DNA from: an uncultured Acetatifactor sp.
Lineage (GTDB): Bacteria > Bacillota > Clostridia > Lachnospirales > Lachnospiraceae
Length of the DNA: 64,000 bases
Reading direction: 5' to 3'
Assembly (NCBI GenBank): GCA_910578185.1
Contig: CAJTPN010000007.1
Location: 81,893 to 145,892, forward strand
Shown here: in pieces, positions 26,041 to 35,446 of the stretch
How the letters are laid out: the number at the start of each line of letters is the position of its first letter
How positions within the stretch are numbered: the first letter of the stretch is position 1
Position numbers and translations under genes: made by a program
Notes under the pieces: generated by a model
Seen by the model: only the letters and a program-made list of their open reading frames with translations
The model's database searches: none
What the model was told of the DNA's origin: nothing

Positions 26041-27156
26041 ATGGGCGAAAAAAGAAATGCGTTGTTCACCATATTACTGCTTTCCTCCATCATACTGATT
26101 TTAACCGTCTCAGATTTTATTCAGGGGGACAGACTTTTCTCGGAGACGGAAAACAGAGTGCTGGCTTCCAAACCGGAGTTTACGGCAGAGGCGCTGTTTA
26201 AAGGAAATTACACCCAGGACTTTGAAACCTATGTAACGGATCAGTTTGTCAGTCGTGATAAATGGATTGGAATTAAGACCTACATGGATATGTTTCTGCA
26301 AAAGAAAGAGATCGGCGGGGTATATCTGGGGGCGGACGGTTATCTGATTGAGCAGCATTTACCAGAGGATTATCCGAAGGAACAGGTGGATAAGAAACTG
26401 GAGCTTTTGGAGCAGCTGGTGGAGCGATGGGACGCAAAGGTAATGCTGGTGCCCACTGCGGACAATATTTTAACCGATAAACTGCCTGCCTACGCGCTTT
26501 ATTATGACGAGGCGCACTTGCTGGAACAGGTGAAGGAAAGGATTGGCCAGGAAAATTATGTGGATGTATATGCCATATTGCAGGAACATGGGCAGGAAGA
26601 GATTTATTATCGGACGGATCATCACTGGACAAGTCTGGGGGCGTATTACGGTTATCTGGCCTGGGCGCAAGAGGGGCAATCCCTTTATTATGCGCCGGAA
26701 GATCTGGAAGTGGCTGCAGATGATTTCCTGGGAACTCTGCATTCCAAAGTGAATCTGGATATGCCTGGAGAGTCCATTCTGTATTTCCCCAAGACCATGA
26801 GCGACTCGGTAAAGGTTACTTATGACTTACAGCGTGTGACGGATAGCTGTTATGAGAAGTCTCATCTGACTACTAAGAATAAGTATGCATTTTTCCTGGA
26901 TGATAATCACGCCTTTATAGAAATTGAGACGGATTGCCGCAACGGTAAGGTGCTTTATGTAATCAAGGACTCCTATGCCAACTGCTTCATACCGATGCTG
27001 ACGCCTTATTATCAGAAAATATATGTGATGGATCTTCGGTATTTTAAAGGAAGGTTGTTTGGTTTTATGGAACAGTACCAACCGGAGGAAGGGATGGACG
27101 TGCTGGTGCTGTATAATTGTGTGCACTTTTTAGAACAGTTTATGTATATGCCGTAG
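26041..27156 (+). CDS. DHHW-family protein (AlgJ/AlgX-like SGNH O-acetyltransferase partner)
   Basis: 371 residues with one N-terminal membrane anchor (about 8-24) and an extracytoplasmic SGNH-like domain. The YYRTDHHWTSLGAYYGY motif (around 195-210) gives the family its name and supplies Asp/His of the active site; a Ser in VIKDSYANCF near 305 is the candidate nucleophile. It works with the MBOAT protein upstream to O-acetylate a cell-surface polymer. AAAGGAG precedes the ATG. About 130 bp without features separate it from the next gene. Confidence 0.9.
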   Translation: MGEKRNALFTILLLSSIILILTVSDFIQGDRLFSETENRVLASKPEFTAEALFKGNYTQDFETYVTDQFVSRDKWIGIKTYMDMFLQKKEIGGVYLGADGYLIEQHLPEDYPKEQVDKKLELLEQLVERWDAKVMLVPTADNILTDKLPAYALYYDEAHLLEQVKERIGQENYVDVYAILQEHGQEEIYYRTDHHWTSLGAYYGYLAWAQEGQSLYYAPEDLEVAADDFLGTLHSKVNLDMPGESILYFPKTMSDSVKVTYDLQRVTDSCYEKSHLTTKNKYAFFLDDNHAFIEIETDCRNGKVLYVIKDSYANCFIPMLTPYYQKIYVMDLRYFKGRLFGFMEQYQPEEGMDVLVLYNCVHFLEQFMYMP

Positions 27157-27286
27157 GAGAGAGGTATTGTGTTTTCCGTATGGTACGTATTGGGGGAGAC
27201 GGGGTATTTGGCCCGGACAGTAAGCGTGAGGGGGAGGTCCTCTGTGCTTTGGCTGGAAAAACCGGGGGAAGAAAGGGAATGGCCAG

Positions 27287-27946
27287 ATGAAAGCGATAGT
27301 TTTTGATATGGACGGAGTATTGTTTGACACAGAAATCCTGTGTATGAAGTCATGGGTGGCTGTAGCGGAAAAGAATGGCCTGCCCGGTATGGAGGATATT
27401 TTTCCCCAGTGTATCGGGTTGAACGCCAACGACAGCAGACGTATCGTGCTGGATGCTTACGGGGAGGACTTTGATTATCCGGGATTCCGAAAGCAGGCCT
27501 CCGTCTGGTTTTGGGACTACATAGAGCAAAATGGTCTGCCTGTCAAGCCCGGAGTGGGAGAGCTGTTGGATTGGCTGAAAACCATGCCCATTGCGGTGGG
27601 ATTGGCGTCATCCACCAAAAGAGAATCTGTATGTCATCATTTGGAAGATGCGGGGATTCGGGACAGCTTTTCCGTCATTGTCACGGGGGATATGGTGGAG
27701 CATTCAAAGCCGTTGCCGGATATATATCTTCGGGCGTGCAGGGAGCTGGGAGTAGAACCATGCCAGGCTTACGCCATCGAGGATTCTCCCAATGGCATAC
27801 GGTCGGCATATGCGGCCGGAATGCGTCCGCTGCTGGTGCCTGACATGCTGGCGCCAGACGAGGAAATACGGGGTAAAAGTTTTTGCGTTTTTAAGGATTT
27901 AAATGAGGTGTTGGCATATTTTCAGACAAAGGGGGCGTTTCTGTAA
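27287..27946 (+). CDS. HAD-superfamily phosphatase / beta-phosphoglucomutase-like
   Basis: 219 residues of the HAD subfamily with a helical cap. Motif I DMDGVLFDTE (D8, D10), motif II Ser/Thr in GLASSTKRES, motif III Lys in SKPLPDIYL and motif IV EDSPNGIRSA are all present. The short cap and these motifs fit sugar-phosphate phosphatases and phosphoglucomutases; the substrate is not determined. The stop TAA shares its last base with the ATG of rsmA. Confidence 0.85.
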   Translation: MKAIVFDMDGVLFDTEILCMKSWVAVAEKNGLPGMEDIFPQCIGLNANDSRRIVLDAYGEDFDYPGFRKQASVWFWDYIEQNGLPVKPGVGELLDWLKTMPIAVGLASSTKRESVCHHLEDAGIRDSFSVIVTGDMVEHSKPLPDIYLRACRELGVEPCQAYAIEDSPNGIRSAYAAGMRPLLVPDMLAPDEEIRGKSFCVFKDLNEVLAYFQTKGAFL

Positions 27947-28800
27947 TGGCAGATCTTGGAATTCCGCAGAACACTCTGTCGGTGCTGCGGAAATATCAGT
28001 TTAATATTCAGAAAAAGTATGGGCAGAACTTCCTGATTGACACAGGTGTGCTGGACAGGATCATTGCAGCCGCAGAGGTTACGGAGAATGACTGCGTTCT
28101 GGAAATTGGTCCTGGGATCGGCACCATGACTCAATACCTGGCGGAACGTGCCAGAGAGGTGGTGGCAGTGGAAATCGATAAAAATTTGATTCCAATTTTG
28201 GCAGATACTTTGTCGGGGTATTCCAATGTGACATTGATCAATGAGGACATTTTGAAGGTGGATGTGAGGAGCATCGTGAAAGAGAAAAATGGCGGAAGGC
28301 CTGTTAAGGTGGTGGCAAATCTGCCCTATTATATCACCACGCCGATTATCATGGGACTGTTTGAGGGACAGGTGCCGTTGCAGAGCGTTACCGTAATGGT
28401 GCAGAAGGAAGTGGCGGATCGTATGCAGGCAGGTCCGGGGACGAAGGATTACGGCGCGCTTTCTCTTGCGGTGCAGTATCATGCGAAGCCGGAGCTGGTG
28501 GCGAACGTACCGCCTAATTGTTTTATTCCCAGGCCTGCCGTTGGAAGCGCCGTGGTTAATTTGCGCAAGTATGAAAAGCCCCCTGTGGAGGTACAGGACG
28601 AGGAAAGGCTTTTCGCGATCATAAGAGCCGCGTTTAATCAGAGGCGGAAAACACTTGCCAACGCGCTTGGAAACGCGGCTGGACTTGGAATTGCCAAGGA
28701 GCGGGTTATGGAGGTTTTGGAGGAGATGGGGCTATCAGCCACGATTCGGGGCGAGGCGTTGACATTGGCTCAGTTTGCAAAGCTGGTAGGGAGATTGTAG
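27946..28800 (+). CDS. rsmA: 16S rRNA (adenine1518/1519-N6)-dimethyltransferase
   Basis: 284 residues, the usual length for RsmA/KsgA, which dimethylates two adjacent adenosines in helix 45 of 16S rRNA during small-subunit maturation. Seen: N-terminal KKYGQNFLID, SAM motif I EIGPGIGTMTQYL, the acidic VEIDKN, and the NLPYYITTPI catalytic motif IV. The C-terminal region FNQRRKTLANAL is also typical. Loss of this enzyme gives kasugamycin resistance. It overlaps the HAD gene by one base. Confidence 0.97.
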   Translation: MADLGIPQNTLSVLRKYQFNIQKKYGQNFLIDTGVLDRIIAAAEVTENDCVLEIGPGIGTMTQYLAERAREVVAVEIDKNLIPILADTLSGYSNVTLINEDILKVDVRSIVKEKNGGRPVKVVANLPYYITTPIIMGLFEGQVPLQSVTVMVQKEVADRMQAGPGTKDYGALSLAVQYHAKPELVANVPPNCFIPRPAVGSAVVNLRKYEKPPVEVQDEERLFAIIRAAFNQRRKTLANALGNAAGLGIAKERVMEVLEEMGLSATIRGEALTLAQFAKLVGRL

Positions 28801-28852
28801 GCTGTGCATAAATGTGACCATATAGGTTAATATTGATAACATTTATGAAATT

Positions 28853-29254
28853 TCAAAAAATGAACCTGGGCAGGGTCAGCGCTATAAATTTCGCCGCCGG
28901 GGTGGCCAGGCAAATACCGTTTATACCCAAAAGGGCAGGGAGGATCAGCATGGTGATCAGCATGAATACAAAGGAGCTGGAAAAGGCAAGCACCTCAGAG
29001 GCGATGCCGTAGGACAATGCCGTAAACGTTCCGCTGATTTTGCTCTCCGAGCCCTGCCACTGACGTCACGGAATAGCCCATACCTGTGGCAATGGCCGCA
29101 CCGCTGATACCCGTTTCAACAGGGAAATGAAAATATAATCCATTATGACATTCAGTATGCTGCCGGTCACGGAACAAATAAGGGAAAGTGCGGCTTTCCC
29201 GGAGGCAATCATAGGTCTTATTTTATTCGGGTTTTCTTTTGAGATTATTATCAA
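28853..29254 (-). pseudogene. MATE efflux transporter remnant
   Basis: Read on the reverse strand, three pieces of a MATE-family drug/sodium antiporter are seen: IRPMIASGKAALSLICSVTG...NVIMDYIFIS, then after a frameshift near 29125 GISGAAIATGMGYSVTSVAGL, then after another shift LSYGIASEVLAFSSS to a stop at 28853-28855. Less than a third of the usual 450 residues remains. Convergent with rsmA. Confidence 0.75.
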
Positions 29255-29391
29255 GGAAAATGTGATTGACAGAGTGGAGGATGCTATAGTTCAGATTGAA
29301 GTTCCGGTGTCTTTTAATTGACAATGTGGGGTGGTTCTGTTGAGAAACAGTGGTGGGGCATTCTTTTTTATGAGCCTTACCACTTTTATTT

Positions 29392-29421
29392 TTGACAGAT
29401 GCAGGGTGTCTATGGTACACT
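29392..29421 (+). promoter_or_regulatory. Putative promoter for TPR/repeat protein
   Basis: TTGACA (29392-29397), 18-bp spacer, TACACT (29416-29421), about 105 bp before the TTG start at 29528. Confidence 0.55.
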
Positions 29422-29527
29422 ATACCTAATACTTGAAGAGGAATTTTGAGAACGGTCGGTACATACGGATATTCGATTTTTGGATGTTGGGATCGCCAAG
29501 GATTTTGGTAAAAGGGAGCAGGTTACT

Positions 29528-32500
29528 TTGGATAAATATGAATATAAAGTAAGGTCGGATGAAATAAAGAATTTGATTGCGGAAGGGGAGTTTGTGAAGG
29601 CGGCTGAAATTGCCGACAGCATCGATTGGCGCAGGGTAAAGAGCGTAATGATGCTTTGTACCATCAGCGATCTATACAGGATTAACAGAAGATATGAGGA
29701 CGCCAAAAATATGCTGCTTCTGGCATATGAGAGAAAGCCGGGAGGCAGGACGATCTGTTATTCTCTCTGTGAATTATGTATTAAAACAGAGGAGTTCGTA
29801 CAGGCAATAAATTATTATAAAGAATATGTGCAGGCGGCGCCGAAGGATTCTGGGCGCTATATTTTGCAGTACAAACTGTATGAGGCCCAGGAGGTCAGCC
29901 TGGAGGAGCGGATCAGCGTTCTGGAGGAGCTGAAAAAAAAGGACTATAGAGAAAAATGGGCTTATGAACTGGCATATCTTTATCACAGGGTGGGACTTGC
30001 CACCCGCTGTGTGGAGGAATGTGACGAGCTGATCCTGTGGTTTGGGGACGGAAAATATGTTGTAAAAGCGATGGAATTGAAGATGCTGCATGAGCCGTTA
30101 ACGCCCTCGCAGCAGGAGCGATATGACCATCGATTTGACGAAACACCGCAACAGGTGGAAGAGGCGGCATATACAGGTGATGGGGAAGGTGGGTATAGAC
30201 GGGAAGAAGGCGGACAGTATCAGGAGGATAGTCAGTGGCCCGGCTATGAGCGGGCCAGCCAGGAGGGTTACGAAGAATCCCTGGGAGAAGATAGGTGGAA
30301 AGGCTATGAACAATCCCCGGGAGAAGATAGGTGGAAAGGCTATGAACAATCCCCGGGAGAAGATAGGTGGGAAGGTAATGAACAATCCCAGGGAGAAGGC
30401 AGCTGGGAAGGCTACGGGCAATCCCAAAGAGAAGGCAAGTGGGAAGGCTACGGGCAATCCCAAAGAGAAGGCAGGTGGGAAGGCTACGGGCAATCCCCGG
30501 GAGAAGGCAGGTGGGAAGGTTACGGGCAATCCCAGGGAGAAGGCAGCTGGGAAGGTTACGAACAATCCCAGGGAGAAGATAGGTGGGAAGGTAATGAGCT
30601 ACCCCAGGAGGAAGACCAGTGGGAAGGCTACGAAGCCCGGGAGGACGGCCGCCGGGGGAATCAGTATTATAGCGAACGGAATCATAGATATCCGGACAGA
30701 GAACAGGAAGCGTCTGACGACGAATTAGATATTCAGGTCAAAACCATTGACGTGGGTCAGTATAATACCATTAATCTGCAGGCGGAATTGGCGGCAGGCT
30801 TAAAAGAGGTGCTGGGGACGGAAGAGATTACCCAGGCAATTATCGCCCCCATGATGCATTCAGATACGGAAGCCATGGAGGATGCGGCAGTGGGGGAATC
30901 TGCTGCGGAGCCGGATGTGATGGAAGAAACAGAGGTGTTCTTTGGTGAGACCGGCGAAGTGGGGAAGGTTCAGCAGGAGATAGCCATAGAGCAGGAGGAT
31001 GCGGCGGAAGGATTCGAAAATGAGGCGGCAGACTCAAGGCTGGAACCTTCGGCGCAGGTCAATTTATATGAAAATGGCGTTGAGGAAGAGAGGCTTGTCC
31101 GGCCCAAGGAATCCGGAGAGAAAGTAAAAGACGTGCAGCTTTTCGAAACCGGGGAGAGAAAATGGAAGCTGCCTGAGGTGGAGGAAATTCCGTCGGGAGA
31201 AGAAATGTTTGTGCGGGATGATACTGCGGAACTGGTACTTGCCCAGATGAGAAAGGAAGGTGCCGGGACGGGAAGAGCCACAGAGGGCTCAGGGGCGTCA
31301 GAAATTGAAATGCACGTGGGAGATGAGCCCCATGAGGGAAGCGGAGGAGATACGGCGTCCCGGATGATTGCTTTTGATGCGGCGCAAGTGCAGCCGCCCA
31401 GGGAGATGGCGGAAGTGCTGTCTTTGGAAGCGGATGGCCAGATAGGTATGGTTTTGCCGGAACAGGTAGCCATTGAAAAGCAGATAACAGGCCAGATGAG
31501 ACTTGAGGACATACTGGCTGAATGGGAGCGGACCAAAAAGAGTAACGAGGAAAAGTGCAGGGAAGATGTCAGGCGGCATGTGAGGCAGGAAACCGATAAC
31601 ATGTTTACGGAGTTTGAGTCTGCAATACGGGACGGACTTCTGGAACGTCTGGAGAAGGGTGAGACCATAGGGGAAGAAGAGGTACGGCGTGCCCTGGGGC
31701 AGGAGAGCGAATCGGAAAAAAGATCGGATGGGAGGCGGCCATATAACGCTGGAGTATCCCGGGCGGAAAATAGTGTTCAGAGCGGTGAAAGGGCAAAATC
31801 AGCCGTGAAACCAAGAACAAATAGAGTACAACAGGATATGGAATCGGAGGACCTTTTTGAAGAGCTTGAAAAAGAGGGACTGTTAGAGGGGGTTGAGCCC
31901 ACGGAAACCATTCAGGTGCCGGAAGTTGATGAACTTTGGGAGGAGGAAGTACAAGAGCCCTTGGCCAGGATGGCATCTGTTCGGGAGCCGGAAGAAGCAG
32001 AGGTAGAGTGCTATGATGCGGAAACAGTGAATGGACAGGAAACATACTTGGAAGCGGAAGAACTGCTGCGAAATGCGGAAACTGCTCGGGAGCTTGAAGA
32101 AAGCGAAGCGGAAGCGCTGTTGGATGAGGTGGAAACCGCCGACGGATTGGAAGGATTTGGAGAGGAAGCGGCGGAAGAATTGCTGCGAAATGCGGAAACC
32201 GCTCGGGAGCTTGAAGAAAGCGAAGCGGAAGCGCTGTTGGATGAGGTGGAAACCGCCGACGGATTGGAAGGATTTGGAGAGGAAGCGGCGGAAGAACTGC
32301 TGCGAAATGCGGAAACTGCTCAGGAGCTTGAAGAAAGCGAAGCGGAAGCGCTGTTGGATCGTGTGGAGACTGCCGAAGCGTTTGGAGAAACCGTGGCTGA
32401 GGAGCTGCAGGAGGAAGCAGAACCTGCCCGGACGTTTGGGGAGGAAGCCGCGGAAGCCTCCGAGGGGATTGAAGATGGTGAAGAAGAACCATCCATAGAG

Positions 32501-33262
32501 AGAGAGGTTGCAAAGATCAGAGGGCTGACACGGGAGGAAAAAGAACTCTTTGCCCCCTTTATCCAGAGTCGTGCGGCAAGAGAAAATCTTGTGAAGGCCA
32601 TCGACAATATCAGTATGGCGGCGTATACCGGCAATTTGGTAGTGACCGGGGAAGAGGGAATGGATACCATGACCTTTGCCAAGAATATGATAAGAGAGCT
32701 CCAGATGATTGACAGCAATTTCTCGGGGAAGGTGGCTAAGATCTCCGGACAGGGATTTAATCAGAGAAACGTGGAAGAAACCCTTTGGCATTTGAATAAC
32801 GGGGCGCTGATTATCTATCAGGCTTCCGGTATGACGCCTCAGACCGCTGCTGCGCTTCACCAGCAGCTGCAGCAGGAGAACCTGGGAATTGTTGTGATTT
32901 TGGAGGATACCAAAAAAGCGATGCAGAAAATGTTTCTTGGAACGCCGGAGTTGTTTGGAGATTTTACTGCAAAGATGGAACTGGAAGCGTTGAGCAATGA
33001 TACTTTGGTGTCTTTTGGACGGCGCTATGCCAGAGAAATGGAATATTCCATCGATGATCTGGGGGTTTTGGCGCTTCACACCAGGATTGAGGAGCTGCAG
33101 ACCATTGATCATGTGGTTACCGTAGTGGAAGTGAAGAAAATTGTGGACGAGGCCATTCGGCACGCCTGCAAGAAGACGTTGGGGCATTTCTTTGATATAT
33201 TGTTTGCAAAGCGGTATGATGGAGAAGATATGATCATTCTGACGGAGAAAGATTTTGCTTGA
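29528..33262 (+). CDS. Large TPR / acidic-repeat / AAA-like protein
   Basis: About 1244 residues, no signal peptide or membrane helix. Residues 5-205 form TPR-like helical pairs (LYRINRRYEDAKNMLLLAYE). Residues 247-366 are ten 12-residue units of the form GYxQSxGExxWE. A long Glu-rich region follows, with three 39-residue units at about 845-960. Residues about 998-1244 resemble an AAA ATPase: VVTGEEGMDTMTFA stands where Walker A belongs but lacks the GK[ST], then NNGALIIYQA at Walker B and a helical lid. The TTG at 29528 is preferred over one at 29480 because AAAGGGAG lies upstream and MDKYEYK is a natural start. It is 28 bp before glgB. Looks like a cytoplasmic scaffold; function unknown. 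Confidence 0.75.
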   Translation: MDKYEYKVRSDEIKNLIAEGEFVKAAEIADSIDWRRVKSVMMLCTISDLYRINRRYEDAKNMLLLAYERKPGGRTICYSLCELCIKTEEFVQAINYYKEYVQAAPKDSGRYILQYKLYEAQEVSLEERISVLEELKKKDYREKWAYELAYLYHRVGLATRCVEECDELILWFGDGKYVVKAMELKMLHEPLTPSQQERYDHRFDETPQQVEEAAYTGDGEGGYRREEGGQYQEDSQWPGYERASQEGYEESLGEDRWKGYEQSPGEDRWKGYEQSPGEDRWEGNEQSQGEGSWEGYGQSQREGKWEGYGQSQREGRWEGYGQSPGEGRWEGYGQSQGEGSWEGYEQSQGEDRWEGNELPQEEDQWEGYEAREDGRRGNQYYSERNHRYPDREQEASDDELDIQVKTIDVGQYNTINLQAELAAGLKEVLGTEEITQAIIAPMMHSDTEAMEDAAVGESAAEPDVMEETEVFFGETGEVGKVQQEIAIEQEDAAEGFENEAADSRLEPSAQVNLYENGVEEERLVRPKESGEKVKDVQLFETGERKWKLPEVEEIPSGEEMFVRDDTAELVLAQMRKEGAGTGRATEGSGASEIEMHVGDEPHEGSGGDTASRMIAFDAAQVQPPREMAEVLSLEADGQIGMVLPEQVAIEKQITGQMRLEDILAEWERTKKSNEEKCREDVRRHVRQETDNMFTEFESAIRDGLLERLEKGETIGEEEVRRALGQESESEKRSDGRRPYNAGVSRAENSVQSGERAKSAVKPRTNRVQQDMESEDLFEELEKEGLLEGVEPTETIQVPEVDELWEEEVQEPLARMASVREPEEAEVECYDAETVNGQETYLEAEELLRNAETARELEESEAEALLDEVETADGLEGFGEEAAEELLRNAETARELEESEAEALLDEVETADGLEGFGEEAAEELLRNAETAQELEESEAEALLDRVETAEAFGETVAEELQEEAEPARTFGEEAAEASEGIEDGEEEPSIEREVAKIRGLTREEKELFAPFIQSRAARENLVKAIDNISMAAYTGNLVVTGEEGMDTMTFAKNMIRELQMIDSNFSGKVAKISGQGFNQRNVEETLWHLNNGALIIYQASGMTPQTAAALHQQLQQENLGIVVILEDTKKAMQKMFLGTPELFGDFTAKMELEALSNDTLVSFGRRYAREMEYSIDDLGVLALHTRIEELQTIDHVVTVVEVKKIVDEAIRHACKKTLGHFFDILFAKRYDGEDMIILTEKDFA
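30266..30625 (+). repeat. 36-bp tandem repeat, 10 units, in coding sequence
   Basis: Ten in-frame 36-bp units encoding GYxQSxGExxWE, some identical in DNA (units 2 and 3 differ only at the last codon). Recent expansion by slippage or recombination is likely. Confidence 0.95.
32060..32410 (+). repeat. 117-bp tandem repeat, about 3 units, in coding sequence
   Basis: Units start at 32060, 32177 and 32294 and encode ELLRNAETA...EEAAE (39 residues). Units 1 and 2 are nearly identical in DNA; the third diverges in its last third. Confidence 0.95.
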
Positions 33263-33289
33263 TGAAATCAGCTGAAAGGTGGTAGAAGT

Positions 33290-35278
33290 ATGGCGGCAGA
33301 AGTGAAAAAGGACGGGAAGAATAAGGAGATCATCCGGGAAGAGCAGGTGGAAAAGGCAAAGCAGCCCAAAATAGAAAAAGGGATAGAAAAGGTTTTTATT
33401 TCGGAGGCCGATCAGTACCTTTTTTCACAGGGAACCCATTATGATATTTACAAAAAGTTGGGAGCACATGTGTCGGAGGAGGACGGGAAAAAGGGTATTT
33501 ACTTTGGCGTATGGGCTCCGAATGCGGCGGAAGTTCATGTGGTAGGAGGCTTTAACCAGTGGCAGATCGGTGTGAATCCCATGCAAAAGCTTGGGCCTGT
33601 GGGTATCTGGGGATTGTTTGTACCGGAGGTTGAGCCGGGGGAAATGTATAAGTTTCTGATTGTCACACCCGATGGCAGGCATCTTTACAAAGCGGATCCC
33701 TTTGCCAATTACGCGGAATACAGACCTGGTACGGCTTCCGTGATCACGGATCTGAGCGGATTTGAATGGAAGGATGAAAAGTGGATGGCACAGCGGTCCC
33801 AGGCGGATATTCGCAGGCAGCCGGTGGCGATCTATGAGTGTCATATAGGTTCTTTCATGAAGCATCCCAACGGAACGGAAGGTTTCTATAATTATCGTGA
33901 ATTTGCCGACAGGATCGTGGAATACCTGAAGGAAATGAAATATACCCATGTGGAGCTGATGGGAATTTTAGAGCATCCTTACGACGGCTCCTGGGGATAC
34001 CAGGTGACGGGATATTATGCGCCCACATCCCGCTATGGGACGCCGAAAGACTTTATGTATCTGGTGAATGCACTGCACAAGGCGGGGGTTGGAGTTATCC
34101 TTGACTGGGTGCCGGCTCACTTTGCACCGGATGCGCACGGATTGGCGGAATTTGACGGCCAGTGTATCTTTGAACATCCGGATCCCCGTATTGGGGAGCA
34201 TCCGGATTGGGGAACCAAGGTGTTTAATTATGCCAAACTGGAAGTGCGGAATTTCCTGATTGCAAATGTGCTTTTCTGGCTGCGGGAATTTCATGTGGAC
34301 GGCATTCGGGTAGACGCTGTGGCGTCCATGCTTTATTTGGATTACGGCAGACAGGAAGGGCAGTGGGTTCCGAATAAATTCGGCGGTAAGGAAAATCTGG
34401 ATGCAATCGAATTTTTCAAACACTTAAATTCTGTGGTCAGGGGAACTTATCCAGACTTTATCACGGTGGCGGAGGAATCTACCGCGTGGCCCAATGTGAG
34501 CGGGGAGATCGGTGGGGACAGCCTGGGCTTTACCTTTAAGTGGAATATGGGCTGGATGCATGACTTCTGTGAATATATGAAGCTTGACCCTATCTATAGA
34601 AAAGGGAATCATTATGCATTGACCTTTGCCATGACCTATAACGAGAGCGAGAAGTATATACTGCCCTTGTCCCACGACGAGGTGGTTCATTTGAAGTGCT
34701 CCATGGTAAACAAAATGCCGGGGTATCCGGTGGATAAATATGCCAATCTGCGCGTGGCATATACTTATATGTTCGGACACAGCGGTAAAAAGCTGCTGTT
34801 TATGGGACAGGATTTCGGACAGGAGCGGGAGTGGAGTGAAGAGAGAGAGCTGGATTGGTTTCTTTTGGCGGAGCAGTCCAATTCAGGTTTGCAGGCTTAC
34901 ATGAAAGGACTTCTGGACCTGTATCGCAAGTATCCGGCGCTTTATGAGCTGGATGAGAAGAGCTGGGAAGGTTTTGAGTGGATGAATGCGGATGATGCGG
35001 AAAACAGTGTATATACGTTTGTGAGAAAATCTTCCAAGGGAACCAACAATTTGCTGTTCGTATTAAATATGACTCCTGTGAAGCGTGAGCAATATCAAGT
35101 TCCCGTTCCTAAAAAGAAAAAATATAAACTTTTGCTCAACAGCGATGAGGAGAGGTTTGGCGGCTGGGGTAACGAAATTGAGACGGAGATCATGGCGGTA
35201 AAAGAGCCCTGCCACGGAAAGGACTATTCCATTTCATTTGATCTGCCGCCCTACGGCGCCGCAGTGTTTGTGTTTTAA
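33290..35278 (+). CDS. glgB: 1,4-alpha-glucan branching enzyme
   Basis: 662 residues, GH13 family. A charged 40-residue N-terminal extension precedes a CBM48 domain (about 60-150, FGVWAPNAAEVHVVGGFNQW), then the catalytic barrel: nucleophile Asp in GIRVDAVASM near 338, acid Glu in VAEEST near 393 and the transition-state Asp in LSHDEVV near 461. It forms alpha-1,6 branches in glycogen. No other glycogen genes are adjacent; it follows the TPR/AAA-like gene by 28 bp, and a terminator follows the stop, so the two form a unit of their own. Confidence 0.95.
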   Translation: MAAEVKKDGKNKEIIREEQVEKAKQPKIEKGIEKVFISEADQYLFSQGTHYDIYKKLGAHVSEEDGKKGIYFGVWAPNAAEVHVVGGFNQWQIGVNPMQKLGPVGIWGLFVPEVEPGEMYKFLIVTPDGRHLYKADPFANYAEYRPGTASVITDLSGFEWKDEKWMAQRSQADIRRQPVAIYECHIGSFMKHPNGTEGFYNYREFADRIVEYLKEMKYTHVELMGILEHPYDGSWGYQVTGYYAPTSRYGTPKDFMYLVNALHKAGVGVILDWVPAHFAPDAHGLAEFDGQCIFEHPDPRIGEHPDWGTKVFNYAKLEVRNFLIANVLFWLREFHVDGIRVDAVASMLYLDYGRQEGQWVPNKFGGKENLDAIEFFKHLNSVVRGTYPDFITVAEESTAWPNVSGEIGGDSLGFTFKWNMGWMHDFCEYMKLDPIYRKGNHYALTFAMTYNESEKYILPLSHDEVVHLKCSMVNKMPGYPVDKYANLRVAYTYMFGHSGKKLLFMGQDFGQEREWSEERELDWFLLAEQSNSGLQAYMKGLLDLYRKYPALYELDEKSWEGFEWMNADDAENSVYTFVRKSSKGTNNLLFVLNMTPVKREQYQVPVPKKKKYKLLLNSDEERFGGWGNEIETEIMAVKEPCHGKDYSISFDLPPYGAAVFVF

Positions 35279-35316
35279 TAAAAGATAGGGTAAAGGTTTT
35301 TGGAAATTATACCGAA

Positions 35317-35356
35317 ATAAAGGGTAGATGTAAGATAAGCATCTGCCCTTTATTAT
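35317..35356 (+). terminator. Rho-independent terminator after glgB
   Basis: TAAAGGGTAGATG pairs with CATCTGCCCTTTA around a 9-nt loop, followed by TTATT. Confidence 0.85.
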
Positions 35357-35446
35357 TTGATAAATACAAAAAGCTAAGTCTGTATTGAGATAAACAGGGC
35401 AGACCCATAAGGGACATACATATTACAGAAAGCGGGAGAGTATATT

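Noticed and set aside
30098..30728. Open frames on both strands through the 36-bp repeats
   Set aside because: A repeat unit divisible by three keeps several frames open at once; only the TPR-protein frame continues with family-like sequence.
31605..33187. Long minus-strand frames (302 and 434 codons) under the acidic protein
   Set aside because: Shadows of a Glu-rich coding strand, giving Leu/Phe/Pro-rich or His-rich nonsense without start signals.
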